A DNA stretch of 64,000 bases from Vibrio nitrifigilis (GCF_015686695.1 NZ_JADPMR010000004.1:1674001-1738000), one strand, 5' to 3'; shown: positions 16,924 through 26,383, counted from the first letter of the stretch. Notes: generated by a model from the letters alone, not told the origin. A program made the numbers and translations.

Positions 16924-17397
16924 TTATTGATGCAAAAATGTGTTGATAGAGTCAAACACCAACGCATGATCTTCATGTGATGGTAATCCACTTGCACTCA
17001 CTGCACCAATCACTGCTCCTGAGGTAAGACGCAGTGGAAAGCTCCCGCCATGATCGCAGTATTCCGCTTGATTAATGAAGTTTTGTTGTTCCATTCGAGC
17101 GCCCATTTTGTCATTACTCTGACCAACTAATAATGAGGAATGTGTCATACGCAGAACGGTATTACGTTTACGACGCATCCACTCTAGATTATCGGGAGCG
17201 GATTCCGGTAGAGATACTTGAAAAAGAACTTGGTTAAATGCATAGATTTCAAGAGCAACAGGTGCTTTTCTTTCTAGCGCTTTTTGATACAAGATGTTGC
17301 CTAAAGACCAAGCATCGGCAAAAGAAAAACTGGAAAAGCGTGCTTCTTGTTCTTGTTTTACGAGCGTATCCATATCTGGAATTGGTATTGAATTCAT
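16924..17397 (-). CDS. UPF0303 / heme-degrading-domain (GlcG/HbpS-like) family protein
   Basis: A 157-residue cytoplasmic protein of the UPF0303 (YBR137W-like) family, which shares the GlcG/HbpS fold (DUF336). Recognisable stretches are FSSFSFADAWSLGNILYQKA, VLRMTHSSLLVGQ and the glycine-rich C-terminus GGSFPLRLTSGAVIGAVSASGLP with the following HEDH. The fold binds heme or small cofactors in some members, but the function of this branch is not established. AGAGGAAG precedes the ATG. Confidence 0.8.
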   Translation of the reverse strand: MNSIPIPDMDTLVKQEQEARFSSFSFADAWSLGNILYQKALERKAPVALEIYAFNQVLFQVSLPESAPDNLEWMRRKRNTVLRMTHSSLLVGQSNDKMGARMEQQNFINQAEYCDHGGSFPLRLTSGAVIGAVSASGLPSHEDHALVFDSINTFLHQ

Positions 17398-17549
17398 ATC
17401 TTCCTCTCAAAAGTAAAAGCCTTGTGAGACAACAATACGCTGCTAGATTTGTGATTGGAATATAAATTTCATATTTTAAAGTGTGGAATTTATATTTCTT
17501 GAAGACGTGCACGATTAGCTTTTTAATTTTTGGGAAAGGTATAAAACAG

Positions 17550-17573
17550 AAACGCTCGCCTAGGCGAGCGTTT
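17550..17573 (-). terminator. Terminator of the MATE pump gene
   Basis: AAACGCTCGCC / GGCGAGCGTTT form an 11-bp stem with a 2-base centre; the minus strand then reads a T-rich stretch (CTGTTTTAT). It starts 13 nt after the MATE stop. Confidence 0.8.
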
Positions 17574-17586
17574 GAGGAGCTGATGA

Positions 17587-18909
17587 CTAAGCTAATTGCA
17601 TTTCCACTTTGCCCAGTGCTTTTTTATACAGAAAATAAGCGGTGATACCCGCTAGAATATTGCCACACAAGGCTCCCATGAATAAGCCGGGTAAACCACC
17701 CCATTGGGCTCCTAGCCATAAACAGGGTAAGAAAAAAGCGAACAATCGCAGTGCTGAAATGGTCAGAGCAACATACGATTTTCCTAACGCATTCGACACC
17801 GAGACCATTAACATGCAAATGCCTAATAATCCTAGACTAAAAGGCACAACGGTAAGGTGGCAGTACAAGATGTGGCGCACCTCTGGTTCAGAAGTCATTA
17901 ACTGAGTTAATGGTGTGGCAAGTAGGTAAGCCAATGCAGCAATAACCAGTTGTGAAATAAAAATAAACTTGATCGCTATATTCACAAGCGAACGTATTTG
18001 AGAGAGATTGTTTGCTCCTAACATGCGGCCAACCATCGGTGGCAGTGACATCGTAAGTGCTAGAACAGCAACAATCGAAAAGAATTCGAAGCGAGAACCT
18101 AGTGCCCATGCTGCAACTGCTGCTGTGCCATAGGTCGCAAGTAACTTGGTCGCTAACATCGAAGAGAGTGGAGGCAATAATTGACTAAGCATTGCTGGTC
18201 CCATGATATGGGCAATATTGAGTACGCTCTTCTTTATATCGAGATCATGCCAATCGAAGCGCATCCAATGACGTTTAGCCACTCGTGGAGCGACAACCAA
18301 AATGCCAATAGCAAAGGCGATACTCGTTGCGATGGCTGCGCCATTGATTCCAAGGTCAAAAGTAAAAATGAACAGAGGATCTAAGACCATATTTAATAGG
18401 CTCGTGACCATCATCATAGAGCCCGGTAGCATCGTATTGCCATGGGCGCGGCATAGGCTGTATAAAAAATACAGCATCGCTCCAATCCATGCACTACACA
18501 ACCACCAAATCCAATAGCTATCGATGATTGGAATTACCGTGTCAGGCGCGCCAAGTAAAGCGAGAATCACATGGCGAAGTGCATAGATAAGAACACCAAA
18601 AAGAGCGACACCTCCACCGCCCATGACGATAACTAATCCACCAAGGCGTTTTGCATAATCTTCTTTTCCTGCACCTATGGCTTTGGCTATAACGGCTGTG
18701 GTTGCGATGCCTAGCCCGACTTGAAGGCCGATAATGACCATTTGCATTGGCATCGTAAATCCTTGTACCGCCAAAGGTAATACACCGAGTTGGCCGATAA
18801 ATGCACTATCTACAAGTTGAAAACTCATCAACGAGAGAACGCCGAAAAGCATCGGCCAAGTCATGGTAAAAAGTTGTTTCGCCAGCGGTGAAATAAGGGA
18901 TTTTTTCAT
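17587..18909 (-). CDS. MATE-family multidrug/sodium antiporter
   Basis: About 440 residues with twelve hydrophobic helices in two MatE repeats. The N-terminus LAKQLFTMTWPMLFGVLSLMSFQLVDSAFIGQLG (for example WPMLFGVLSL and DSAFIGQLG) and the second-half segment FFSIVAVLALTMSLPPMVGRMLGANN are typical of the NorM/DinF superfamily. It exports cationic compounds in exchange for sodium or protons. ATG 18909 (MKKSLIS) is preferred to an upstream TTG at 18927; neither has a strong ribosome binding site. Divergent from the threonine-aldolase-like gene. Confidence 0.88.
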   Translation of the reverse strand: MKKSLISPLAKQLFTMTWPMLFGVLSLMSFQLVDSAFIGQLGVLPLAVQGFTMPMQMVIIGLQVGLGIATTAVIAKAIGAGKEDYAKRLGGLVIVMGGGGVALFGVLIYALRHVILALLGAPDTVIPIIDSYWIWWLCSAWIGAMLYFLYSLCRAHGNTMLPGSMMMVTSLLNMVLDPLFIFTFDLGINGAAIATSIAFAIGILVVAPRVAKRHWMRFDWHDLDIKKSVLNIAHIMGPAMLSQLLPPLSSMLATKLLATYGTAAVAAWALGSRFEFFSIVAVLALTMSLPPMVGRMLGANNLSQIRSLVNIAIKFIFISQLVIAALAYLLATPLTQLMTSEPEVRHILYCHLTVVPFSLGLLGICMLMVSVSNALGKSYVALTISALRLFAFFLPCLWLGAQWGGLPGLFMGALCGNILAGITAYFLYKKALGKVEMQLA

Positions 18910-19122
18910 GTACGTCTTTTGTTTCAATATTAGAAGTGATTGATTTTTACTTGATTTATTGAGGTTAAAACCAATATCTTATTAATTAAGTCAAGTATAA
19001 GCGCGCGTATAGTAACAACCTATACGCCAATGAGCTATGGTTAACAGAAAATTGACCAGACTAAGTTTGCAGGTTTGTTAGTAGTAAATGGGCTAAAAAA
19101 CCGCAATGATTAAATGAATATC

Positions 19123-19176
19123 TATCCTGAGACGGATAATTTTACCAGCATTATTGCCGTTTGGTACGGCAATAAT
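19123..19176 (+). other. Two adjacent hairpins in the leader of the aldolase-like gene
   Basis: A small hairpin (TATCC / GGATA, 19123-19138) is followed by a perfect 11-bp stem ATTATTGCCGT / ACGGCAATAAT (19150-19160 and 19166-19176, 5-nt loop). The second ends 31 bp before the chosen start and has no T run, so it looks like a structured leader rather than a terminator. Confidence 0.5.
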
Positions 19177-19207
19177 GGAGAACACACTACTACATTGGAT
19201 ATTGAAG

Positions 19208-20287
19208 ATGGCGACAGATTTACGCAAAAACTGCCACACTTTTCTTTCTGGAAACCACGAATTAAGCCCTGCGGAACTTTTTGCGCAGATGGCAGAATGG
19301 TGTTCGAACAATAGCGCCGATCACGACAGCTATGGAGAGGGAAAAACCATACAGCAGTTTGAGCAGAAGCTAGCGACGTTGCTGGGTTTTGAATCTGCGT
19401 TGTTTGTGATTACAGGCACCATGACTCAAGCGACAGTCCTAGAGATGGCGTGTCAAGAGAAGCATTGCCACAACGTGGCTTTACACGATACCTCGCATAT
19501 TACTCGACACGAAGGGCAAGGTTTTCAACTGCAGAACCGCTTTAATGTGTTGCCTGTAGGCGATCGTTATCGCCCATGGAATGTCGAAGATTTAAAGCAG
19601 TGGCCTGACAACATTGCCGCTGCTGTTTATGAATTACCAATGCGTGAATTGGGTGGCCAGTTACCATCATGGCAAGAGCTAGAGCAAGTGAAACGTTATT
19701 GCCATCAGCATGGTATTCATCTACATATGGATGGTGCTCGTTTGTGGGAGGCTGGGCCTTATTACAATAAAGCTTATTCAGAAATCACACAGGGTTTTGA
19801 TTCCGTTTATGTATCTTTATATAAAGGCGTCAATGGCTTAGGTGGTTCGGTACTATTAGGCGATAGTGCTTTGATAGAAAAAGCTCGTATGTGGATGCGC
19901 AGACAAGGTGGTAATGTTTATCATCGTACGCCTTATGTTGTAGCGGCTGCAATGCAGTTTGATGAGCGTATCGCGAGAATCGAAGAGCTCTTTGAGCGAA
20001 CCGAACATGTATATCAAATTTTTCATGATTACCCTGATTTTACGTTGAATCCTGCTGTTCCTCAGAGCAATATGTTCCATTGGTATTTAGCTGTATCGGT
20101 TGAAAAAGCTAACGTTTTGCGGGATAAATTAGCGCAAACGAAAGGTATCTGGTTAGGGCACCCACAAAATGCACCACAGCCAGATCAATGCTTTATTGAA
20201 TGGTACGTCGGTGATCGGCTGTTAGATATGCCGGATCATGATTTGATTGATATTTTGGAGTGGGTGAATGATTACGTGCATGCGTAA
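19208..20287 (+). CDS. Low-specificity threonine aldolase / beta-eliminating lyase-like PLP enzyme
   Basis: Fold-type I PLP enzyme of about 359 residues. It probably cleaves L-threonine or related beta-hydroxy amino acids to glycine plus an aldehyde. Family marks are CHTFLSGNHELSP at the start, ITGTMTQA (cofactor phosphate cup), ALHDTSHI, HLHMDGARLWEA (Asp-Ala-Arg of the aldolase fold) and the PLP lysine in SLYKGVNGLGGSVLLG. The longest frame begins at 19154 inside a hairpin; ATG 19208 (MATDLRKNC) is chosen because the family match starts there. No strong Shine-Dalgarno is seen, so the start is uncertain. The DUF3820 gene follows 59 bp later. Confidence 0.83.
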   Translation: MATDLRKNCHTFLSGNHELSPAELFAQMAEWCSNNSADHDSYGEGKTIQQFEQKLATLLGFESALFVITGTMTQATVLEMACQEKHCHNVALHDTSHITRHEGQGFQLQNRFNVLPVGDRYRPWNVEDLKQWPDNIAAAVYELPMRELGGQLPSWQELEQVKRYCHQHGIHLHMDGARLWEAGPYYNKAYSEITQGFDSVYVSLYKGVNGLGGSVLLGDSALIEKARMWMRRQGGNVYHRTPYVVAAAMQFDERIARIEELFERTEHVYQIFHDYPDFTLNPAVPQSNMFHWYLAVSVEKANVLRDKLAQTKGIWLGHPQNAPQPDQCFIEWYVGDRLLDMPDHDLIDILEWVNDYVHA

Positions 20288-20346
20288 TCCGAATGTTTGA
20301 CCGAGGATATTAGCTCGGTTAACTGCTCAAATTCACTAGGTAACAC

Positions 20347-20562
20347 ATGTTAGAAAAAGAAAACATCCTTAAATTGGCGAGAATGAAAATGCCTTTCGGT
20401 AAATATGCCGGGCGTTGTTTGATCGATTTACCCGAGGCTTATTTGTTATGGTTTGACAAAAAAGGCTTCCCTGAAGGAGAGTTGGGTGAATTACTTAAAT
20501 TGTGCTTGGCGCTAAAAATTGAAGGCCTTGATAGCGTGGTCAAGCCATTAAAAAGGATGTAA
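20347..20562 (+). CDS. DUF3820-family small protein
   Basis: A 71-residue protein with the DUF3820 pattern MPFGKYAGRCLIDLPEAYLLWF followed by KGFPEGELGELLKLCLALKIEGL. Some members are called putative quorum-sensing-regulated virulence factors, but the molecular role is unknown. GGTAAC precedes the ATG. It may be co-transcribed with the aldolase-like gene. Confidence 0.8.
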   Translation: MLEKENILKLARMKMPFGKYAGRCLIDLPEAYLLWFDKKGFPEGELGELLKLCLALKIEGLDSVVKPLKRM

Positions 20563-20906
20563 TTAATGCTAGTAGAACTCATCAGTTAGGGTTCTATTAG
20601 CTTCTCATCTCATTATCAACCCCTCTCTCATTTTGCTCACCCCCGAGTATGTGTATGGCTGATTGGTATTAATAGAAAGTTGGCCTTTGCATATTCATCA
20701 ACGAATCGAGACCAGGTCGAATAATGCAAGTAATGCTATTCTCCTTCAATGACTTATAAATATTTATATCAATTCATGGTGAAATTCTGTTAGTCTGATT
20801 TGTTCAAAATCACACAGCTATGTTTTGAATAACAATACTCGCTAGTCAGTGTTATTCAGCATAAACATGTCTTTTGACGAACATCTAAATATAAGGAGTA
20901 TACGAG
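20563..20906 (+). other. Intergenic region with degraded MITE remnant
   Basis: The 344-bp region upstream of the secreted hydrolase gene contains a weak match to the MITE right half (TCATCAACGAATCGAGACC, about 20696-20714). AAGGAG just before 20907 is the hydrolase ribosome binding site. Nothing else is evident. Confidence 0.45.
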
Positions 20907-23210
20907 ATGGGATTCTCAACGTATTCGATATCTATGTCGAATAGTCTTTCCGACCGAACGCTATATTCTCTTCATCATCTTCAAGCACTATTTTCTAAAT
21001 CAACGGTATTGAATTCATTGGCCTTTGGCTCTGCAATATGCTCTGCGCCTGCTTTGGCAGGTAATGGTGCTCCTCACCCTGCTGGACTCATTCAAAATTT
21101 CGAAATTGTCTCCGATTCCCCAGCATTTAACGGGAATGTTCCACAAGGTGGTAAAACAGCTTATCGAGTCGTTAAAGGTATTGTTCATGGTGAACTCGAC
21201 CCAAATGCTGCGGAAAATAGCAATATTGTTTACCTCAAGAATGCTCCGGTGAATAAAGAGGGCTATGTCGAATATAAAACTGATGTGGTTCTGCTTGTTC
21301 CGCAAAATATGCAGCATGCGAAACGTGCATTAATCTATGAAGTGGCTAATCGCGGCGGAAAGCTTGGTAAATATACCTTTATCGGTGGGGGGGAATTGGG
21401 TAAAGGTGAAGCACCTAATGGGACATTTCCATCATGGTTAGAGCAAGGGTATACCATCGTTTGGAGTGGTTGGCAGGGAGATTTACCGCTCAATGGACAC
21501 AGCAGTCTTGACCCTAGTGCACCACTAGGTACCGATTTCCCAATTGCACGTCATTCAGATGGGAGTGCAATTACGGGAATGAGTCGCGAGGAGTACATCC
21601 CAGATATGGTTGGGAAAAAGACGATTAAATTGTCTTATCCTCCTGCGAATCCAAAAGATACTGAGCGCGCAAAATTGACGGCTCGCCAGTCTTGGCAAAC
21701 AGAATATGGCCGCAATAATCATAGTGCGCAAAGTTATCAAGCTCCCTCTGTGGAAGTTTCCCAATGGCATTACGTTACTAACCAAGATGGGAGCTACTCA
21801 GTTGATTTTAAACGGCCAGAAACTGTGCCTGGACCAAATGGTAAGAAAGTCTCTCCTGATCAAGGCACGATATACAGTTTTGAATATCGAGCGAAAGATC
21901 CGCAGGTTAATGGGGTTGGGTTTGCAGCCGTACGTGATTTGATTACTTTCCTTCGCGAGCAAAAGTCTGATGCGAAGGGAAATGCCAACCCTCTTAACGA
22001 GCTAAAACAAGCACAGTGTGTCAGTGACCATTGTGATAAAAGCCAGAACTTTGATATAGCGATTGGTGAGGGGATTTCCCAGTCAGGACGTTACTTGCGT
22101 GGTTTCTTGTATCAGGGATTTAACCGCAGTTTGGATGGTAAAAAGGTTTTTGAGGGGTTAATGCCGATTGTCCCTGGGGGCCGCCGTATTTGGTTAAATT
22201 ATGCATTTTCTCAACCTGGACGTTGGTCTCGTGCTCATGAAGATCACTTTATGCGTGGGTTTGATTTCCCATTTGCATATAACGTATTTACAGATCCTGT
22301 AAGTGGCAAAACCGACGGCATATTAAAACAGTGTCAAGCTACCCACACTTGCCCTAAAGTGATTCAGTTAGATGGTTCGTTTGAATGGTGGGGAGCAGGG
22401 GCTTCTTTAGTCACAACTGATGGTGACGGGAAAGACTTAGTGTTACCTGAGAATGTACGTTACTACATGGTTGCAGGTGCTCAGCATACAGGGAGCGTTG
22501 GGGTAACGACAGGATTCCCGCCATTTTCATCTTGGAATAAAACCTGTGCCTTGCCCGACAGTAGTATCGATCAAAATACGGTTGATCGAGCGCTGATGCA
22601 CTCAATGATTGCTTGGGTAGCAAAAGGTATCTCTCCTCCGCCATCCTCTTATCCTCGAATCGATAAAGGTACAGCAGTGTTACCTAGCCAATTAGCGATG
22701 CCTGATTTAAGCCAGTTAACAGTGTACCAGCCAGATAGTAAAAAGACGGTATCGTTGAAAGTGCCATACTCTGGAGAGCTGAACCGGGTGTATCTAACAG
22801 ATTATGAAGGTGCAATTCCTCATATTCATACAGATAAAGCATACCAACTTCGTGTTCCCGCCGTTGATAAAAATGGTAACGAAACCAGTGGTATTTTAAC
22901 ACCGGAAGTTGCTGTTCCTTTAGCAACATATATGGGGTGGAATTATCGTAAAGCTGGACATGCTTTAGGTGAGGCTTGTGATTGGTTCGGTTCTAGTGTT
23001 CCTTTAGCTGCGAACGACAACATTAAAAATCCGCACGATAGCCGCGCTTCTTTGGCAACGTTGTATGAAGGCAGAAGAGATTACCAGCACCAAGTCGCCA
23101 AAAGTGCAAACCAGCTTGTGCAGCAAGGCTATTTGTTGCCAAAAGATGCCTCTGATTTCTATCTACATAATGCGATGCAAGTGTCAAAGCTGCTTATTCC
23201 CAATCCATAG
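20907..23210 (+). CDS. Large secreted alpha/beta-hydrolase-domain protein (ABhydrolase_10 type)
   Basis: The 767-residue protein has an unusually long N-region (about 30 residues) before a hydrophobic signal core NSLAFGSAICSAPALAG, so it should be exported. The body matches the PF20091-type hydrolases: early HGELDPNAAENSNIVYL, ALIYEVANRGGK, and a nucleophile elbow GISQSGRYLRGFLYQGFN with the likely catalytic Ser near residue 391. A late His-containing motif (AGAQHTGS) may contribute to the triad. Substrate is unknown; family members are putative esterases or lactonases. The gene is monocistronic, with AAGGAG before the ATG and a strong terminator. Confidence 0.8.
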   Translation: MGFSTYSISMSNSLSDRTLYSLHHLQALFSKSTVLNSLAFGSAICSAPALAGNGAPHPAGLIQNFEIVSDSPAFNGNVPQGGKTAYRVVKGIVHGELDPNAAENSNIVYLKNAPVNKEGYVEYKTDVVLLVPQNMQHAKRALIYEVANRGGKLGKYTFIGGGELGKGEAPNGTFPSWLEQGYTIVWSGWQGDLPLNGHSSLDPSAPLGTDFPIARHSDGSAITGMSREEYIPDMVGKKTIKLSYPPANPKDTERAKLTARQSWQTEYGRNNHSAQSYQAPSVEVSQWHYVTNQDGSYSVDFKRPETVPGPNGKKVSPDQGTIYSFEYRAKDPQVNGVGFAAVRDLITFLREQKSDAKGNANPLNELKQAQCVSDHCDKSQNFDIAIGEGISQSGRYLRGFLYQGFNRSLDGKKVFEGLMPIVPGGRRIWLNYAFSQPGRWSRAHEDHFMRGFDFPFAYNVFTDPVSGKTDGILKQCQATHTCPKVIQLDGSFEWWGAGASLVTTDGDGKDLVLPENVRYYMVAGAQHTGSVGVTTGFPPFSSWNKTCALPDSSIDQNTVDRALMHSMIAWVAKGISPPPSSYPRIDKGTAVLPSQLAMPDLSQLTVYQPDSKKTVSLKVPYSGELNRVYLTDYEGAIPHIHTDKAYQLRVPAVDKNGNETSGILTPEVAVPLATYMGWNYRKAGHALGEACDWFGSSVPLAANDNIKNPHDSRASLATLYEGRRDYQHQVAKSANQLVQQGYLLPKDASDFYLHNAMQVSKLLIPNP

Positions 23211-23280
23211 AGAGTTCGGCGGTTAACATCTCACTATGCCGTTAACGGGCCATAAGTGATGTGATTGAACACCATGAATC

Positions 23281-23309
23281 AAACAGCGACGTGATGTCGC
23301 TGTTTTTTT
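23281..23309 (+). terminator. Terminator of the secreted hydrolase gene
   Basis: AACAGCGAC / GTCGCTGTT form a 9-bp stem with a 5-nt loop, followed by seven T. Confidence 0.92.
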
Positions 23310-23363
23310 ATTCCTACCAAACAATCAGTATGTTAAAACTATTTAAGTATACAATTGAATACA

Positions 23364-23455
23364 TATACTCTAATGACCTCAAAATGTGGAACTTAGGGCG
23401 TTATCAACCAACATAGGTCAAGCTCAGTAACGGAAGGAGTGGTTATTTAGCGAAG
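23364..23455. repeat. Degenerate MITE copy
   Basis: TATACTCTAATGACCTCAAA begins a match to the terminal repeat and then to the GGTCAAGCTCAGTAACGGAA part of the family. It fills most of the 306-bp gap between the hydrolase and chaC genes; the distal end is lost. Confidence 0.62.
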
Positions 23456-23516
23456 GTATGTAAAGAAGAATCACGCGAAAAATACGAGCAATCACGTTTG
23501 AACGGAGGGAATAACA

Positions 23517-24173
23517 GTGCTGTCAAGAAAGGATATGGTTAGTGGTCATTTTTATGAAGAACATGCCAACACGCTACCAGCAGGGATGGTTTGGGATAAA
23601 AATAGTATTTACCAGTCACTGGTTGACACATTAGCCCAACGTGAATCCAATCAACCTGTTTGGGTGTTTGCTTATGGTTCCTTGATGTGGAATCCATTAA
23701 TTACCATTGAAGAAATGCGCAAGGGCACCTTAAAAGGGTGGCAGCGTCGATTTAATCTGAAATTGATCTCAGGTCGAGCAAGTCAACAACACCCCGGACG
23801 AATGTTATCTTTGGATCATGGTGGTGAAACACAAGGCATGGCTTTTCGACTAGCAGATGATGATCAATTAGTTGATGAGCTTAAAGTGATTTGGACGCGA
23901 GAAATGATCACCGGTTTATACTTGCCCCGTTGGGAGAGTGTTAAGTTGACATCTGGAGAGACCATTCAGGCTATTGTGTTTGTTAGTAATGTCGCTCATC
24001 CCGACCATGTCCCAGACGAAAGCCCTGAGTCTGCATCTAGCGTTATTGCATTAGCGGAGGGATCAATCGGTACTAACACTGATTATGTGATGCAGCTTTA
24101 TAGTACGTTGCAATCATGGTGCATAGAAGACCCCTATATTCAAGATGTGGTGCAGTGTTTAAATCATTCGTAA
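23517..24173 (+). CDS. chaC: ChaC-type gamma-glutamylcyclotransferase
   Basis: Cytosolic enzyme that cleaves glutathione to 5-oxoproline and Cys-Gly. The 218-residue protein has the BtrG/ChaC-fold substrate loop WVFAYGSLMWNP (YGSL near residues 53-56), followed by GWQRRFNLKLISGRASQQHPGR and the catalytic-Glu region IWTREMITGLYLPRW. The GTG start has GGAGG 8 nt upstream. It stands alone, without the chaA/chaB calcium-proton antiporter genes of the E. coli namesake. Confidence 0.88.
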   Translation: MLSRKDMVSGHFYEEHANTLPAGMVWDKNSIYQSLVDTLAQRESNQPVWVFAYGSLMWNPLITIEEMRKGTLKGWQRRFNLKLISGRASQQHPGRMLSLDHGGETQGMAFRLADDDQLVDELKVIWTREMITGLYLPRWESVKLTSGETIQAIVFVSNVAHPDHVPDESPESASSVIALAEGSIGTNTDYVMQLYSTLQSWCIEDPYIQDVVQCLNHS

Positions 24174-24409
24174 AGCTAAAGCGCTTTAATGTGTTAATGA
24201 TATGGTAATACCGTTAAATAAAAATTATTCTCATCTACTATGAGGATGCATTTATTTGTGCCGTTACATAATCCCTAGTGCAATATTTCCAGATTAAGAA
24301 TACTCTTTAATTTTATAGTTATTATTTATATCAACACCGATATAGTTCGTGTGAGAATGATATGCAATTATTATTTATTATATACTTGTCAAGATGGTTT
24401 ATTATTGAA

Positions 24410-24437
24410 ATTGAGAACTAATGACGTTGTTCTCAAT
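24410..24437 (+). other. Perfect 9-bp inverted repeat in the gene desert
   Basis: ATTGAGAAC (24410-24418) pairs with GTTCTCAAT (24429-24437) around a 10-nt loop. It is 92 nt upstream of an orphan terminator and may be part of an unannotated small transcript. Confidence 0.35.
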
Positions 24438-24528
24438 ATTAAGACAGTTTTTTGATATTAAATTAATTGACTAACCAAGAAATTAATAAGAATATGAATG
24501 CGTATATTGTGAAACGAAATTTATACAC

Positions 24529-24560
24529 AGCTCGGTAGCCTATTTATCGAGCTTTTTTTT
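24529..24560 (+). terminator. Orphan terminator-like hairpin
   Basis: AGCTCG / CGAGCT (24529-24534 and 24548-24553) close a 13-nt loop and are followed by eight T. The nearest upstream gene ends 355 bp away, so it may end a small RNA or a long chaC 3' UTR. Confidence 0.5.
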
Positions 24561-25093
24561 GTCTTAATATTCTTCCCATTATTACTAAATCATTTCTTAG
24601 TAATATTTTTTATAACATTTCCCTTTTTCCTCATTTAAACAGTGATGAATCCTTAGTTATCTTTCACCTGATGGTATCCGTGTGATTTTATTTTTCGTGT
24701 TAAAAAAAGTAGTAAAGACAATAGGCTATAAGTATAGATATCACGATGTTAAAGGGAATTAATCATAAAATATCGATATTTTCTAATAGGTAATCTACCA
24801 AATTTCACTGATTTAAATAGAAATGTTGTTTATCAACATAGAACTATCTATATATTTGTCATCTTGTTTTTAATCGATTAATAAGTTTTTGTTTTAAGTA
24901 GGGTAAATAATATGACCATGTGAGCGTTATAATGCACACGGTGAATGATAAAATAAATTCTAACGGGGAACTCATTCTCAGCTATTATTGATGCCCTGTA
25001 CTAGTACAAAACATATAAATACAGAATAATATCGTGCTATTTCTCTTTATTTAAAGAAACAGCACGTCTAAGTTGTGTATTCAGTAATGCAAA

Positions 25094-25198
25094 TATATCC
25101 AAATTCCCTCAAGATGTAGGACTCAAAGCGTCATCAACGAGTCGAGGTCAAGCTCTGTTACGGAAGGAATGGCATTCTCTTTCAACGCGATAGGTATA
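25094..25198. repeat. Degenerate MITE copy
   Basis: TATATCCAAATTCCCTCAAG at the left end, GCGTCATCAACGAGTCGAGG and a right part ending TAGGTATA. Internal sequence parallels the right half of the complete element read in reverse. Confidence 0.65.
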
Positions 25199-25293
25199 AA
25201 TCCGCATATTTTTCATTCGAGTAGAATATGCCAACTGACGTTGTCTTCTTTAAATTTGTCCCATTAATAGAGTATTTAGCTTCATCGGCATTG

Positions 25294-25325
25294 TAAAAAA
25301 AACGCCCTTCAGGTGAAGAGCGTAA
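25294..25325 (-). terminator. metQ terminator
   Basis: On the minus strand ACGCTCTTC / GAAGGGCGT (one internal mismatch, 4-nt loop) is followed by a run of eight or more U. Confidence 0.88.
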
Positions 25326-25353
25326 AAAAGTTTTGAGCAATTAACTGTAGTAT

Positions 25354-26157
25354 CTAGAAAGCTGGCTCAATCGTGCCTTTAAAGGTTTTGTCTAAGAAGG
25401 CTTTGGTTTCTTCAGATTGAAAAATCTTCATGAACTTTTTGTAGTCTGCATTATCTTTGTCTTTAGCGCGAGCAGCGACAACCATAACAGCCAGTGGTGC
25501 ATCTTTAGGTTCTAGATAGATGCCTACTTTCTTTGGGTCTAAACCGGAAGACATCACGTAATTCATAGTGATAGCAGCAGCATCAACATCATCAAGAGTG
25601 CGCGGCAACTGGGCTGCATCAATTTCAATAAATTCAATATGTTTTGGATTATCAATAACATCGTTGATGGTTGCGTTGTAGCCCACACCTGTTTTTAAAC
25701 GAATCAGTTTTGCACTTTGTAAAAGCAATAAGCCGCGACCTTCGTTGGTTGGATCGTTAGGGATCGCGATACGAGCATTGTCTGGCAGTTCACTGAGTGA
25801 TGACACCTTACGTGAGTAGATGCCCATACGCATTAAAATAGATTGACCGATAGACACTAAGTTAGAGTCGTGGTTTGCATTGTAGTTTTGTAAGAATGGC
25901 AAGTGTTGATAGCTGTTTAAATCAATACTGCCATCAGCCAGTGCGGCATCTGGCGTCACATAATCGTTAAATTTAACCACAGTGACTTTTAAGCCTTGTT
26001 TTGCCGCTTCTTTAGCGACGGCTTCAACCACTTGAGCGTGAGGACCCACGGTCGCTCCCACTTTGATTTCTTTGCTCTCTTTATCGCCACAGGCGCTCAG
26101 TCCAGCGGTTAAGATGAGTGTTAAGCAGATGTGCCCAACAGTTTTAAATCCTTTCAT
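25354..26157 (-). CDS. metQ: MetQ/NlpA-family methionine-binding lipoprotein
   Basis: Periplasmic substrate-binding lipoprotein for D/L-methionine import. The 267 residues begin with a lipoprotein signal ending in the lipobox LSACG (Cys near 23), then the NlpA-domain marks KVGATVGPHAQVVEAV, GSIDLNSYQHLPFLQNYN, IAIPNDPTNEGRGLLLLQ and ITMNYVMSSGLDPKK. GGGGAGAA precedes the ATG. No metN or metI lies beside it, so it must work with a transporter encoded elsewhere. Tandem MetJ-like boxes lie 19 bp upstream. The asparagine-containing ligand motif (MNYVMSSGL) is kept. Confidence 0.9.
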   Translation of the reverse strand: MKGFKTVGHICLTLILTAGLSACGDKESKEIKVGATVGPHAQVVEAVAKEAAKQGLKVTVVKFNDYVTPDAALADGSIDLNSYQHLPFLQNYNANHDSNLVSIGQSILMRMGIYSRKVSSLSELPDNARIAIPNDPTNEGRGLLLLQSAKLIRLKTGVGYNATINDVIDNPKHIEFIEIDAAQLPRTLDDVDAAAITMNYVMSSGLDPKKVGIYLEPKDAPLAVMVVAARAKDKDNADYKKFMKIFQSEETKAFLDKTFKGTIEPAF

Positions 26158-26175
26158 GATGTTCTCCCCAAAATA

Positions 26176-26199
26176 AGACGTATAGCCATCTAAACGCCC
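26176..26199 (-). promoter_or_regulatory. Tandem MetJ-like boxes upstream of metQ
   Basis: AGACGTAT (26176-26183, 7 of 8 to AGACGTCT) is directly followed by AGCCATCT (6 of 8) and a weaker third octamer AAACGCCC. MetJ binds adjacent 8-bp met boxes, and methionine transport is a normal target. Confidence 0.65.
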
Positions 26200-26383
26200 A
26201 TCATAATGATAAATGGGTCTGTTGCAACAAGATTCGGTATTCCGTTTGGTTATAGTATGGATCTGCTTGAATTTTCACCGTTCACCCCAATATCATCAGT
26301 AGATAGAGAAAAAGGGAGTTTAGATATATAACTCTTTGAAATGTAATGGTGAGATGTATTAGGTACAGGTAAGAGAGTGTACT

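Larger units (their letters stand above)
24174..25293. other. 1.1-kb AT-rich gene-free region
   Basis: No frame here has a ribosome binding site, a biased codon pattern or a family match. It holds a perfect 9-bp hairpin (24410-24437), an orphan terminator-like hairpin (24529-24560) and a degenerate MITE (25094-25198). The rest is AT-rich DNA in which I see nothing. Confidence 0.6.

Noticed and set aside
25229..25243. GCCAACTGACGTTGT resembles the conserved core of Qrr sRNAs as I remember it.
   Set aside because: No sigma-54 promoter, no 5' hairpin and no terminator in the right places; the site lies beside a MITE relic. A covariance search would settle it.
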